NCBI GenBank assembly: GCA_002729415.1
Contig: PBXZ01000193.1
Coordinates: 1 to 17,674 of the forward strand
Origin: UBA9662 sp002729415
GTDB taxonomy: Bacteria; Poribacteria; WGA-4E; UBA9662
Length of the DNA: 17,674 nt
Reading direction: 5' to 3'
Shown here: positions 6,469-14,697 of the stretch, in pieces
Layout of the letters: each line of letters begins with the position of its first letter
How positions within the stretch are numbered: the stretch's first letter is position 1
The notes under the pieces: generated by a model
What the model was told of the DNA's origin: nothing
The model's input: the letters and a program-made list of their open reading frames with translations, nothing else
The model's database searches: none
Program-made: the position numbers and the translations under genes

Positions 6469-7917
6469 TTAGCCAATAACATCGTGCACAACTTGACCAT
6501 GCACNTCTGTCAGGCGGTAATCGCGCCCCTGAAAACGGTAGGTCANTTTTTGGTGATCCAATCCCAACAGATGCATAATGGTGGCCTGCAGATCATGNAC
6601 ATGAACAGGGTTCTNCACAATCGAAAACCCAAGTTCGTCGGTGGTTCCGTACGCGAACCCNTTTTTTACGCCACCTCCAGCCATCCACATAGTGTAGCAG
6701 TCGGGGAAATGATCCCTCCCCAAAATCTGGCTTTTGGCTGTTCTTCCCTCACGGAAAGGTGTCCGGCCAAACTCTCCTCCCCAAACGATCAACGTTTCGT
6801 CCAACAAGCCACGATCTTTTAAATCATTTATCAATGCAGCCACTGGCTTGTCCATGGTGGCACACTTTCTGGTCAANCCANCTCTGATATCTTCATTGGC
6901 ACTAGTTCCATGAAAATCCCAACCCCAATCGAACAACTGGACAAACCGTACTCCAGATTCAATCAANCGGCGAGCTAACAAACAGTTGTTGGCCAAGCTA
7001 GTCTCTCCAGGCTGGGCCCCATACGATTCAAGAACTCGTTCCGGTTCTTGGCTAATATCCATGACTTCTGGTACGGACATTTGCATGCGGAAGGCAAGTT
7101 CATACTGAGCTATTCGGGTGAGTGTTTCCGGATGTCCCATTTCACGGGCCTGCAATTCGTTTAAACGCTGCAAAGTGTTAAGACTCTGCCGACGCATCTG
7201 CCGATCCATACCTTTAGGATCAGAAGTATACAGAATAGGATCCCCCTTCGACCGGCATTGAACACCTTGATATACAGATGACAGAAAACCGTTACCATAG
7301 GACCCCCTACCTCCATTGGGTTGAACTCCATTAGATATTAAGACGACAAACCCAGGTAGATTTTCATTTTCACTCCCCAAGCCGTATGTCACCCAAGACC
7401 CCATTGAAGGTCGACCTGACCGAGGTGATCCAGTATAAACCAGCAACTCGGCCGGCGCATGGTTGAATTGATCGGTATGCATCGAATTAATCACGCACAT
7501 CTCGTCGGCAATACGCCGGAAATAGGGNACAGCATCAGATAACCAGATACCATGTTTTCCATATCGCGCAAATTCACGCCGAGTACCCATTAGTTTCGGC
7601 ACACCACTAGTGAAAGCGAATCGTTTACCTTCTAGAAAAGCATCTGGACAATCCTGGCCATCACGTTTGATCAACTCAGGCTTATAATCGAATATATCAA
7701 GATTAGGTGGAGATCCTGTCATGTGNAGGTATACTACCCGTTTAGCTTTTGGAGTAAAATGTGGTGGTTTCGGCACCAACGGATTCACTGCGTTGGCTGC
7801 CTTCGATTGCATACCATCATGCAAAAATGTGCTTAAGGCAATCGCCCCAATACCAATATCCTTCAGAAAATGCCGCCGGGTGGTGCTTTGAATTTTTTCC
7901 AGTTTTGGGTCCATCAT
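6469..7917 (-). CDS. DUF1501 domain protein, probable Tat-exported
   Basis: This 482-residue protein has the standard DUF1501 form (alkaline-phosphatase-like fold, function not established). A twin-arginine signal starts it: R14-R15 in TRRHFLKDIGIGAIALSTFL. Family landmarks follow: HMTGSPPNLDIFDYKP (~65-80), the region DQFNHAPAELLVYTGSPRSGRPSMGSW (quoted in part), RFVQLFDWGWDFHG (~335), IVWGGEFGRTPF (~385), GRDHFPDCYTMWMAGGG and a C-terminal HDLQATIMHLLGLDH. Two adjacent ATGs occur; the second is better placed relative to AGGA. The upstream DUF1553 gene stops 3 bases before this start, so the two are translated from one mRNA. This pairing is very common in Planctomycetota-type genomes. Ten ambiguous bases lie in the gene, seven at third codon positions; where the family is conserved they resolve to the expected residue. 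Confidence 0.93.
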   Translation of the reverse strand: MMDPKLEKIQSTTRRHFLKDIGIGAIALSTFLHDGMQSKAANAVNPLVPKPPHFTPKAKRVVYXHMTGSPPNLDIFDYKPELIKRDGQDCPDAFLEGKRFAFTSGVPKLMGTRREFARYGKHGIWLSDAXPYFRRIADEMCVINSMHTDQFNHAPAELLVYTGSPRSGRPSMGSWVTYGLGSENENLPGFVVLISNGVQPNGGRGSYGNGFLSSVYQGVQCRSKGDPILYTSDPKGMDRQMRRQSLNTLQRLNELQAREMGHPETLTRIAQYELAFRMQMSVPEVMDISQEPERVLESYGAQPGETSLANNCLLARXLIESGVRFVQLFDWGWDFHGTSANEDIRXXLTRKCATMDKPVAALINDLKDRGLLDETLIVWGGEFGRTPFREGRTAKSQILGRDHFPDCYTMWMAGGGVKXGFAYGTTDELGFSIVXNPVHXHDLQATIMHLLGLDHQKXTYRFQGRDYRLTXVHGQVVHDVIG

Positions 7918-7920
7918 GTC

Positions 7921-10900
7921 CTACCGTTTCATAAAAATTTCGTCTAGGTTTAACAGAACACTGCTGACCNCTGTCCAAGCGGCAAGTTCTGATTTATCCA
8001 CATTCTGACCAGGCTCACCAATCGGATTCGTAGAAATCAAATTTGCCTGTTCCAAGTTAGATCTGTAATGGGTTAGTGCTAATACGTACAATTGCGCCAG
8101 ATGCTGAATCTCGATCGATTTAGCCGGACGAATTAGCACACAAGTAAAACCAGCAACAATTTTATCTTCTAAACTTCCGTCATGNGCTAGCAACTTTCTA
8201 CCGAGACTTTGTGCCGCTTCCACGTAAACCGGATCGTTCAACGTCACCAACGCCTGTAATGGAGTATTTGAACGAGGNCGCCGAATTGTGCATACCTGAC
8301 GATCAGGAGCATCGAATGTCACCATTGACGGGTATGGATTTGATCTTCGCCACATAGTGTAAATCCCTCGCCGATGCCGATCCTCNCCTGNACTAGTTTC
8401 CCAATCGATCCCACTCCCAAAGGCGGCGTTTATCCCCAANTTCGGTTGTGGGGGATTTACTGGTGGGCCATACATTTTTTGGCTAAGCAANCCGCTAACN
8501 AACANCGCCTGGTCACGAACTGTCTCCGCAGAGAGACGAAAACGCGGTCCCCTAGCAAATANGTGGTTATCCGGGTCATATGCTAGTGCTTTCGGAGTAA
8601 TCTTGGAGACCTGCCGATAAGTNGCTGATGTAACAATAAGCTTCATCAAATGTTTAATATTCCACCCGCTATCCATTAATTCGACAGCCAACCAATCCAT
8701 CAGTTCTGGATGCGTTGGTAGTTCCCCTTGCGTACCGAACTCTTCGCTGGTACTTACTATGCCAAGACCAAACAACTGTTCCCAATGTCGGTTGACCACC
8801 ACTCTCGCCGTTAGTGGATTCTCTCTGCTTACCAACCACCTTGCTAATCCAAGTCGATTGGCGGGTATACGTTCTGATAGTGGATGGAACACAGCAGGAA
8901 TTCCTTCGGACACACGAGCCCCTGTGTCTAGGAAATTCCCCCTAAACTGGATTCGGGTTTCACGACGCTTTTCGTCAACTAACTCACGCATGATTGGCAC
9001 TGTTGCGTAAGGAGACTGTTCTTTGATTTGGTGCTCTAATACTGCCAACCGATCCCGTTGTGATTTTAATTCTGGCGCGATCGATCGATAGTAACTGGCT
9101 AACTTTTTATTCTCCATGTCAGTCCGTACTTTATCTGACAAACCGATTATTTCTCGAATNNTGTTGGGCATCCGCACAAATTCCAATACCGACTCAGCAT
9201 TTGTGACCAGCAGTCTAAAGTTTTTGATTAGCAAATGCTTNTGTTGTGATTTCTGGAGCAACCTNAACAGAATCTTTCCTTGATCANTNCGTATAGGATT
9301 CGCCAACACCAGTGTGAGTTTGTGAGGCTGATTCAACTGCCCTCCAACTGCCCAACCTNTCTTTGGATCCGGTACACNAGCTAATACCGACGCTGATGGA
9401 AANCCTTCCTGTGCGTAATCAGNAAATGCATCTGTAAATTGCAACTGTGCTTGACCNTCAGACCAATAAACGGNACTTGGAGATGGGACCTGTGACGGNG
9501 TTTGCTTCCAAACCGNATTCCTATTTTTATCTANCAGAATCAGTCGAAAACCAGCTAAACGNCCNGCTATACTTTGCCCCCCATCGGTACGATTCCATAT
9601 GGCTAAAGAACGGANGGACTTCGTTTCACCCAGATCCAACTCCCACCATGGATCCTGAGACTGCTCGGTATGTGTGGTAGATTCCGACTTCCCATAGTCT
9701 CCGTCAGTATTTCCATCCACAGCTCGTTCAGGTACACCTTCGTAAGCTGTGGAACTTTGAACCGCTTTCCCTTTTAACGCCACGTTGACATCATCTTGAA
9801 AGACTTGCACTTCCGCTAACGATAGAATCTTCCCTGTACCTGGCAACTCAACCCGAACGTACTTTGCCTCGACTGGTTTCTCTATATCGGGTAGCCAAAT
9901 AGATTGTACCTGTGACAACACAAAGTTCTGCGATTGTGGTAATACCTCCAGTCGTAATGAAGTGATTCTCTTGATTGGCGGTTCTAACGTAATGGTATAG
10001 GTATCTTGCTCCGGAAAATCCCCTGTAGCCACGATCGAATTATCCGGCTCAATGNCCAATCGAATCCGACTCGACACAGCNTTCATCGGTTTCATGGTGT
10101 ACCATTCNGGCTGTTCTTGCAAGAGTTGCTCCCATTGACGTTGGGATTTTGNTAACACTTCGGTCGGCGTGTCCAGAACGGTCTTTAATTGCTCAATTTC
10201 TGCTACCCAGCTGGCGCGCTCACGTTTTTGCTCTTCGGTAAAGATCTCAAGAATCGGNCTTTCGTCCNTCTTATCACTATCCTGGGTGTTGTTAAAAAAA
10301 GCGGAGAATTTGAAATATTCTTCCTGTGAGATAGGATCATATTTGTGTGAGTGNCATTGGGCACAAGCCATGGTAGTACCCATCCATACCGCCATGGTGG
10401 TGTTTACCCTGTCTACAATGGCTTCATTCCGNAATTCCTCATCGTTTGTCCCTCCTTCATTGTTGGTCTGGGTATTTCGATGGAAAGCAGTAGCAATCAA
10501 TTGTTCTTCCGTTGGGTCATCAAGCAGATCTCCAGCNATTTGCTCAATGGTGAACTGGTCAAATGGTTTGTTNCTGTTCAGCGAACGGATGACATAATCG
10601 CGATAAGCCCAAATTGTCCTAGGAGGATCGTCGGCGTAACCAGCGGAATCCGCATAACGCGCTAGATCTAGCCACACTCGTGCCCAATGCTCACCGAACG
10701 TCTTTTTTTCAAGTTGCAAATCCACGTACCGCAGATAAGAATCCTTTTCGGTGTCATGGACAAACNGNATTGCCTCTTCAACTGTCGGAGGNAATCCTGT
10801 CAAATCAATAGCCACACGTCGCGCTAATGTCCAGCGGTCGGCTTCTGTCGATGGAAACANNCCTTCTNGTTCAAGGCGTGCCAAGACAAAATAATCTATG

Positions 10901-11358
10901 GGATTACGAANCCACTCNGNATTCTGAATCANAGGCAAAGGTGGTCGATCCGGTTTGACATAAGACCAGTGCATAGTATAGTGTGCACCCTGATCTATCC
11001 ANCGNCGCAGAAGTTNAACCTGTTGTNAACTNAATCCCTTCCCTGNNGGNGGCATTCTGTCANTTGCCTGATCAGTCGTTACNCGATATACCAACGCGCT
11101 TGCTTCTGAATTTCCCGGNACAACAGCTGCGTATCCACCTAAATCCCGAGTTGCTCCNCTATGNTTATCNAGCCGCAATCCAGATTTNCGCTTGGCCTTG
11201 TCAGGTCCATGACANGCAAAACAATTTTCTGACAGAATTGGNCGAATATGGNGATTGAATTGTACTGACTCATNTTCACCTACCAAAGCAGTCAAAGCNA
11301 ATACCCCTTTTNCANTAACACTCAACAAAACACACAAGGCAATTAGTAATCTTTTCAT
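7921..11358 (-). CDS. Planctomycete-type cytochrome c / DUF1549 / DUF1553 protein with discoidin-like insert
   Basis: This is a 1145-residue exported protein. An N-terminal signal (KRLLIALCVLLSV) is followed by a PSCyt1 cytochrome domain (~35-125) with a heme motif C46-F-A-C49-H50, read through an ambiguous base in a GCN codon. DUF1549/PSCyt2 (~153-360) contains a second CxxCH-like site, CAQ-x-HSHKYDP (332-342), where x is TGN and most likely Cys. A galactose-binding/discoidin-like segment (~495-610) shows KYVRVELPG, SLAEVQVF, AVDGNTDG and WWELDLGE. DUF1553 (~830-1095) ends it, with NRHWEQLFGLGIV, PTHPELMDWLA and SNTPLQALVTLNDP. Such proteins are thought to be redox-active surface proteins, and the discoidin part may bind carbohydrate; neither is proven. 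It is the first gene of the pair with DUF1501. Dozens of single Ns leave many residues undefined. Confidence 0.92.
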   Translation of the reverse strand: MKRLLIALCVLLSVXXKGVXALTALVGEXESVQFNXHIXPILSENCFXCHGPDKAKXKSGLRXDXHXGATRDLGGYAAVXPGNSEASALVYXVTTDQAXDRMXXXGKGXSXQQVXLLXXWIDQGAHYTMHWSYVKPDRPPLPXIQNXEWXRNPIDYFVLARLEXEXXFPSTEADRWTLARRVAIDLTGXPPTVEEAXXFVHDTEKDSYLRYVDLQLEKKTFGEHWARVWLDLARYADSAGYADDPPRTIWAYRDYVIRSLNXNKPFDQFTIEQXAGDLLDDPTEEQLIATAFHRNTQTNNEGGTNDEEXRNEAIVDRVNTTMAVWMGTTMACAQXHSHKYDPISQEEYFKFSAFFNNTQDSDKXDEXPILEIFTEEQKRERASWVAEIEQLKTVLDTPTEVLXKSQRQWEQLLQEQXEWYTMKPMXAVSSRIRLXIEPDNSIVATGDFPEQDTYTITLEPPIKRITSLRLEVLPQSQNFVLSQVQSIWLPDIEKPVEAKYVRVELPGTGKILSLAEVQVFQDDVNVALKGKAVQSSTAYEGVPERAVDGNTDGDYGKSESTTHTEQSQDPWWELDLGETKSXRSLAIWNRTDGGQSIXXRLAGFRLILXDKNRNXVWKQXPSQVPSPSXVYWSXGQAQLQFTDAFXDYAQEXFPSASVLAXVPDPKXGWAVGGQLNQPHKLTLVLANPIXXDQGKILXRLLQKSQXKHLLIKNFRLLVTNAESVLEFVRMPNXIREIIGLSDKVRTDMENKKLASYYRSIAPELKSQRDRLAVLEHQIKEQSPYATVPIMRELVDEKRRETRIQFRGNFLDTGARVSEGIPAVFHPLSERIPANRLGLARWLVSRENPLTARVVVNRHWEQLFGLGIVSTSEEFGTQGELPTHPELMDWLAVELMDSGWNIKHLMKLIVTSXTYRQVSKITPKALAYDPDNHXFARGPRFRLSAETVRDQAXXVSXLLSQKMYGPPVNPPQPXLGINAAFGSGIDWETSXXEDRHRRGIYTMWRRSNPYPSMVTFDAPDRQVCTIRXPRSNTPLQALVTLNDPVYVEAAQSLGRKLLXHDGSLEDKIVAGFTCVLIRPAKSIEIQHLAQLYVLALTHYRSNLEQANLISTNPIGEPGQNVDKSELAAWTXVSSVLLNLDEIFMKR

Positions 11359-11619
11359 ATCAATATTTATTTTAAATCCATTTCCTTGGCAATTTTTATT
11401 AGAGAGATAAACTTGGGAAATAATCGGCTATTTTACTGTTCTGAGATGAACCCACTCCCTAATCTATTACACATTGAAACATCGATCAAGCAGAATCTCC
11501 CGGTAAATGCAACTTCAATCTGAAATAAGGCATGAAGAATTGACTATAGATTTATAATATCAGGATATGCTACTTTTAAAAACAAAAATGAAGAATTACA
11601 GTACGGAGAATTTAAGCCT
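11359..11619. other. Divergent intergenic region between DUF1553 gene and cupin gene
   Basis: This AT-rich region must contain the promoter of the minus-strand DUF1553/DUF1501 operon. A candidate there is TTGCCA, then 17 bases, then TAAATA, but it would leave almost no leader. On plus, TATAAT occurs near 11549-11554 without a good -35 box at the right distance. A 23-codon frame in another register starting with ATG at 11566 overlaps the cupin start and is discussed under the cupin gene. Confidence 0.4.
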
Positions 11620-11937
11620 TTGTGGCAGAAGCATGAAATGAACCAAATTGAAGTCCGGATTACCCGTATTCCTCCCAATGGCACCAACACAAAATACCAT
11701 ATGCATACCAAAGAAGAGGAGTGGTTCTTCGTACTTTCAGGTAGTTGTCATATCAACATCGAAGGAGAATGGTATCCAATTGAACCAATGGATTCAATCT
11801 ACAAACCACCAGGGGACTATCATATTTTCCGAAACTTCGGGGATCAACATTGTGACATAATCATGTTAGGAACAAATGTAGAAGGTAGCCAAGTTCATCG
11901 GCATGATGAGCCTGATCCACCTTCAGATATATTTTGA
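11620..11937 (+). CDS. Small cupin domain protein
   Basis: About 105 residues make one complete cupin barrel. Motif 1 is YHMHTKEEEWFFVLSG, with metal ligands H27, H29 and E33 or E34, and motif 2 is SIYKPPGDYHIFRNFG with H68; numbering starts from a TTG at 11620. All ligands are present, so it probably binds a divalent metal. Single-domain cupins may be isomerases, dioxygenases or sugar-binding proteins; none can be chosen. The start is uncertain: no ATG precedes the domain in frame, a GGAG lies 11 bases before the TTG, and an in-frame ATG at 11638 begins just before the first strand. The frame is open further upstream without a start, so a frameshift linking it to the ATG at 11588 is possible. 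Confidence 0.85.
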   Translation: MWQKHEMNQIEVRITRIPPNGTNTKYHMHTKEEEWFFVLSGSCHINIEGEWYPIEPMDSIYKPPGDYHIFRNFGDQHCDIIMLGTNVEGSQVHRHDEPDPPSDIF

Positions 11938-12274
11938 TTGATACACTCGATGGTATAATGGATGGAATCACACCCTGATTCAACCTCAATAGTCAAAACA
12001 CTTAATCATAAAAAGCATAATTTCCAGATTTGCAGCGGTTAACCTAAAGCAGACATAAATCTATTAGGATATATGAACGTGCAAACCATGGCAAATACAC
12101 TCTAAGAATTTGTATTAAGTGTGGTTCTAATAACCGAGAACAATTCTGTACTCAATATGTTTTCTTTTGAGTCTTTCGTGTGAAAGGATTCCCATAGTAA
12201 TCAGGTACTCGGCCACCTATGCTCAGCTTGTGTTCACTTCATCGAAATGACTACAGATCTAGAGAAGTTCAACA
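11938..12274 (+). other. Intergenic stretch, no gene seen
   Basis: These 337 bases contain no frame with family features on either strand. An extended -10 element is noted at 11951-11959. CTTTC-GTGT-GAAAG near 12174-12187 could form a 5-base hairpin, too short and without a T-run to be a terminator. The 2H phosphoesterase gene begins at the right edge. Confidence 0.5.
11951..11959 (+). promoter_or_regulatory. Candidate extended -10 promoter
   Basis: TGGTATAAT is a perfect extended -10 element (TGn plus TATAAT). The best -35 match, TTTTGA at 11932-11937 with a 16-base spacer, is poor, but extended -10 promoters can do without one. It would start a transcript leading, after a leader of about 300 bases, into the 2H phosphoesterase gene. 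Confidence 0.3.
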
Positions 12275-12850
12275 ATGCATCAAAAAACACATCAAACTGC
12301 TGTTGTGATCATACCTCCCAAAGAAATCTGGGCATCAATCCAGTCGATTCGTCAGCAACATGACGCTAACTACCGGAGATGGATGCCTCATATCACTTTA
12401 ATGTATCCGTTTCGTCCCAGATCAGAGTTTGACTTAGTAGCAGACCAACTAAGTCAAACTTGCCAATCACAGGCACCATTTTGGATTTGCTTGCAGCTAT
12501 TTCGATTTTTCTCTCATCATCAATCGCGATACACGATTTGGTTAGATCCTCAACCTCCATCTAGCACATTAGGAACAAATTCAGACAGACAAAATCCCAT
12601 TAAGGATCTACAAAAAGATTTATGGCAAACCATCCCCGATTGTAACGACACTCGCCGGTTTAAAAACGGATTTACGCCCCATCTTTCGGTTGGTCAAGCA
12701 ACGAGTAAACATAATCTTGACCACTTTCTTTCCCAGTTTCAGCAAGAGTGGCAACCGCTGACATTCTATGTCTCTGAAGTTCAACTTATATGGCGTAAGG
12801 ATCCTCCCAATGATGTATTCGAGGTGGCTCGAACTATTACTTTTTCATAG
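12275..12850 (+). CDS. 2H phosphoesterase superfamily (2'-5' RNA ligase-like) protein
   Basis: The 191-residue product has the two signature motifs of the 2H phosphoesterase fold: H39-I-T41 in RWMPHITLMYPF and H136-L-S138 in FTPHLSVGQ, about 97 residues apart as usual. The two His residues form the catalytic pair acting on cyclic phosphodiester or 2'-5' linkages in RNA or nucleotides; bacterial members include ThpR and related proteins, often of unknown physiological role. The closing strand FYVSEVQLIWRKD is also typical. The start ATG has only a weak AGAGAAG upstream. The gene is followed on the same strand by tiny ORFs and an HD phosphohydrolase, so a nucleotide or RNA theme is possible but unproven. 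Confidence 0.88.
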   Translation: MHQKTHQTAVVIIPPKEIWASIQSIRQQHDANYRRWMPHITLMYPFRPRSEFDLVADQLSQTCQSQAPFWICLQLFRFFSHHQSRYTIWLDPQPPSSTLGTNSDRQNPIKDLQKDLWQTIPDCNDTRRFKNGFTPHLSVGQATSKHNLDHFLSQFQQEWQPLTFYVSEVQLIWRKDPPNDVFEVARTITFS

Positions 12851-12963
12851 TGGTCTTCTCCGAAATTTTCTCAATATTATGTCAGCATCGCGAGTTTTCA
12901 ATTAACAAGCAATTCCTTATATTTAAAATTCATAAGGGTTTACATTCACTCAATCAGGAAATT

Positions 12964-13038
12964 ATGAGTAGTACATTAAAGAAAGTTGGTCAAAAAATAA
13001 CAGGAGGTATCAGAAATGACGTTGGAACGTTTGTATGA
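12964..13038 (+). CDS. Possible 24-residue small ORF
   Basis: ATG at 12964 opens MSSTLKKVGQKITGGIRN..., 24 residues, basic and glycine-containing, with AGGA 4 bases upstream. Its TGA at 13036-13038 overlaps the ATG of a further small ORF (13035) as ATGA, a classical arrangement for translational coupling. No family is recognised. A leader peptide or a real miniprotein is possible; so is chance. Confidence 0.3.
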   Translation: MSSTLKKVGQKITGGIRNDVGTFV

Positions 13039-13048
13039 GGTCAATTAA
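13016..13048 (+). CDS. Possible 10-residue small ORF with perfect Shine-Dalgarno
   Basis: AGGAGG at 13002-13007 is a perfect ribosome binding site exactly 8 bases before ATG at 13016, yet the frame (MTLERLYEVN) stops after ten codons. A strong site this well placed usually marks a real start, so either this is a leader peptide or the gene behind it is frameshifted: the downstream text in another frame reads YSQVDQQKVP before a stop. Confidence 0.3.
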   Translation: MTLERLYEVN

Positions 13049-13088
13049 ACTACTCTCAGGTAGATCAACAAAAAGTCCCGTAAAATAA
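13035..13088 (+). CDS. Possible 17-residue small ORF
   Basis: ATG at 13035 overlaps the stop of the 24-residue ORF (ATGA) and encodes a short, strongly basic peptide, MRSIKLLSGRSTKSPVK. It ends 24 bases before the HD-domain gene. No family is recognised; the support is only the overlap and the shared strand. Confidence 0.2.
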   Translation: MRSIKLLSGRSTKSPVK

Positions 13089-13112
13089 TATAGACTATTA
13101 GGAGTTAGAACT

Positions 13113-13697
13113 ATGATACGGTTTGAACAACAGATCAATTTCCTCAAGGAAGTCGACAAACTCAAAAACATTATTCGGAGAAATTATCTTTGTGATGGCA
13201 ATCGTTTTGAAAACACTGCCGAACATAGTTGGCACCTAGCATTGATGGTAATGACGCTAGCTGAACATGCCAACAATGAAATAGATATCCTCAAGACGAT
13301 TTTGATGCTCTTGATACACGATTTGGTAGAGATTGATGCGGGAGATACTTACTGTTATGATTCGACAGGAAATGAGACCAAAGCAAAACGGGAAGAAGCA
13401 GCAGCAGATCGGATATTTAGCCTTCTGCCTTTAGATCAGCAAAAAGTTTATCATCAATTGTGGAGAGAGTTTGAGGAAATGGAAACACCCGAATCACAAT
13501 TTGCTAACGCGGTTGATCGGCTTATGCCATTGATACAGAACGTTGAAACAGGAGGCAAAACTTGGCAAAAAAACCATATCTCAGAATCCCAAGTGCTAGA
13601 GAGAAACCTGCCCATTAATGATGGATCTGCTGTTTTATGGAACTATGCAAAGTTCCTGATTAAATCCTCTGTTACCAAAGGGATTTTAAATAACTGA
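13113..13697 (+). CDS. HD domain phosphohydrolase, HDDC2/YfbR-like
   Basis: This is a 194-residue protein with all HD metal and catalytic residues: H38 in AEHSWHLALM, H69-D70 in LIHDLVEID followed by AGD, and D135 in ANAVDRLMPL. The order and spacing match the HDDC2/YfbR group (5'-deoxynucleotidases and relatives), which remove phosphate from (deoxy)nucleoside monophosphates in the cytoplasm. The exact substrate is not settled by sequence. AGGAG lies 8 bases before the ATG, so the start is firm. It follows the 2H phosphoesterase gene and the small ORFs and is 75 bases upstream of the SDR gene. Confidence 0.9.
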   Translation: MIRFEQQINFLKEVDKLKNIIRRNYLCDGNRFENTAEHSWHLALMVMTLAEHANNEIDILKTILMLLIHDLVEIDAGDTYCYDSTGNETKAKREEAAADRIFSLLPLDQQKVYHQLWREFEEMETPESQFANAVDRLMPLIQNVETGGKTWQKNHISESQVLERNLPINDGSAVLWNYAKFLIKSSVTKGILNN

Positions 13698-13772
13698 TTT
13701 GGGTAGAAAAACATCGACGAGTCAATTCAATCATCGATACATAAATTAAACACATAAAACTTAGGATATGGA

Positions 13773-14537
13773 ATGTTACAGATTAACTTGTCAGGAAAAA
13801 TTGCTGTTGTTACAGGTGCAAGTGGGGAACTTGGCCGTGTCATGGTACGTACGCTAGCGAGTTGTGGTGCAGACGTTGCCATTCACTATTTACGAAACCA
13901 AGAAAAGGCGAGTGAACTCGCTAAGGAAGTTGAATCTATGGGCAGACGAACCGCTCTGGTTCAAGCTAACGTAACGATTCAAGATGAAGTATTTACCATG
14001 CGAGATAAAATTTCCTCAACACTTGGTGTCCCTCACATTATTGTTAACAATGCGGTGATTCAGTACAATTGGACAAATGTGCTAAATCAAGAAGTTAAGG
14101 ATTACGAAAGCCAGTTTCAGTCATGTGTGTTACACAATGTACTGATGGCTAAGGCATTTGTACCTGCAATGATCGGCGAAAATTATGGACGTGTAATCGG
14201 TATCAATACGGAATGTGCTATGCAAACATTTGAGGGACAATCAGCATATGTATCGGGTAAACGCGGCATGGATGGAGTTTTACGCGTACTCGCCAAAGAG
14301 GTTGGGAAACACCAAATAACCGTAAATCAGGTTGCTCCTGGTTGGACAATTAGTGACAAGGATAGGCAATCAGGTTTGAAAAGGCAAGAAGGTTATGAAT
14401 CCAAGGTTCCTTTGAATCGACGTGGCACAGACCAGGAAATCGCGAATGTAGTCGCATTTTTGGCTTCGGATCTGGCAAGTTACATCACCGGAGTATACAT
14501 TCCAGTTTGTGGAGGAAATGTAATGCCAAGAATTNAG
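13773..14537 (+). CDS. Short-chain dehydrogenase/reductase (SDR) with Thr in place of catalytic Ser
   Basis: This NAD(P)-dependent Rossmann oxidoreductase shows T14-G-A-S-G-E-L-G cofactor loop, N92-N93-A94 and the Y159-V-S-G-K163 active site. The Ser expected 13 residues before Tyr is T146 (GINTECAM). PGWT (189-192) and a C-terminal GVYIPVCGGN complete a classical SDR. The protein should end at about residue 254: the codon at 14535-14537 reads NAG and is probably TAG, since family members stop at this point and the sequence beyond it is low-quality and not protein-like. Without that reading the frame would run on to 14687. AGGA lies 6 bases before the ATG. The closest relatives are probably 3-oxoacyl-ACP-reductase-like or sugar dehydrogenases; the substrate is unknown. 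Confidence 0.88.
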
Positions 14538-14697
14538 AANTGNNAAACCNANAAACNGAAATCNTNTCGTNANATNTCACGNATNTTGTCTGAAGATTAC
14601 GGCCTAACTAACGAAAAAGNCANCCCCTTCAACCNCAAATCCATTATGACAAGGTTAATCAGTAATTTGAACAACAATCTCATTTGAGGCCGAATTT
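14538..14697 (+). other. N-rich stretch between SDR and second PhyH gene
   Basis: About 18 ambiguous bases are packed into roughly the first 100 bases. Past the probable SDR stop there is no protein-like sequence. GAGG at 14685-14688 is a fair ribosome binding site for the ATG at 14698. Because of the ambiguity I cannot say whether a short gene or terminator is hidden here. Confidence 0.5.

Noticed and set aside
12850..13038. A 62-residue frame starting at a GTG overlapping the end of the 2H gene
   Set aside because: The upstream part is not protein-like and lacks a ribosome site; only the last 24 codons from the ATG at 12964 are worth listing.
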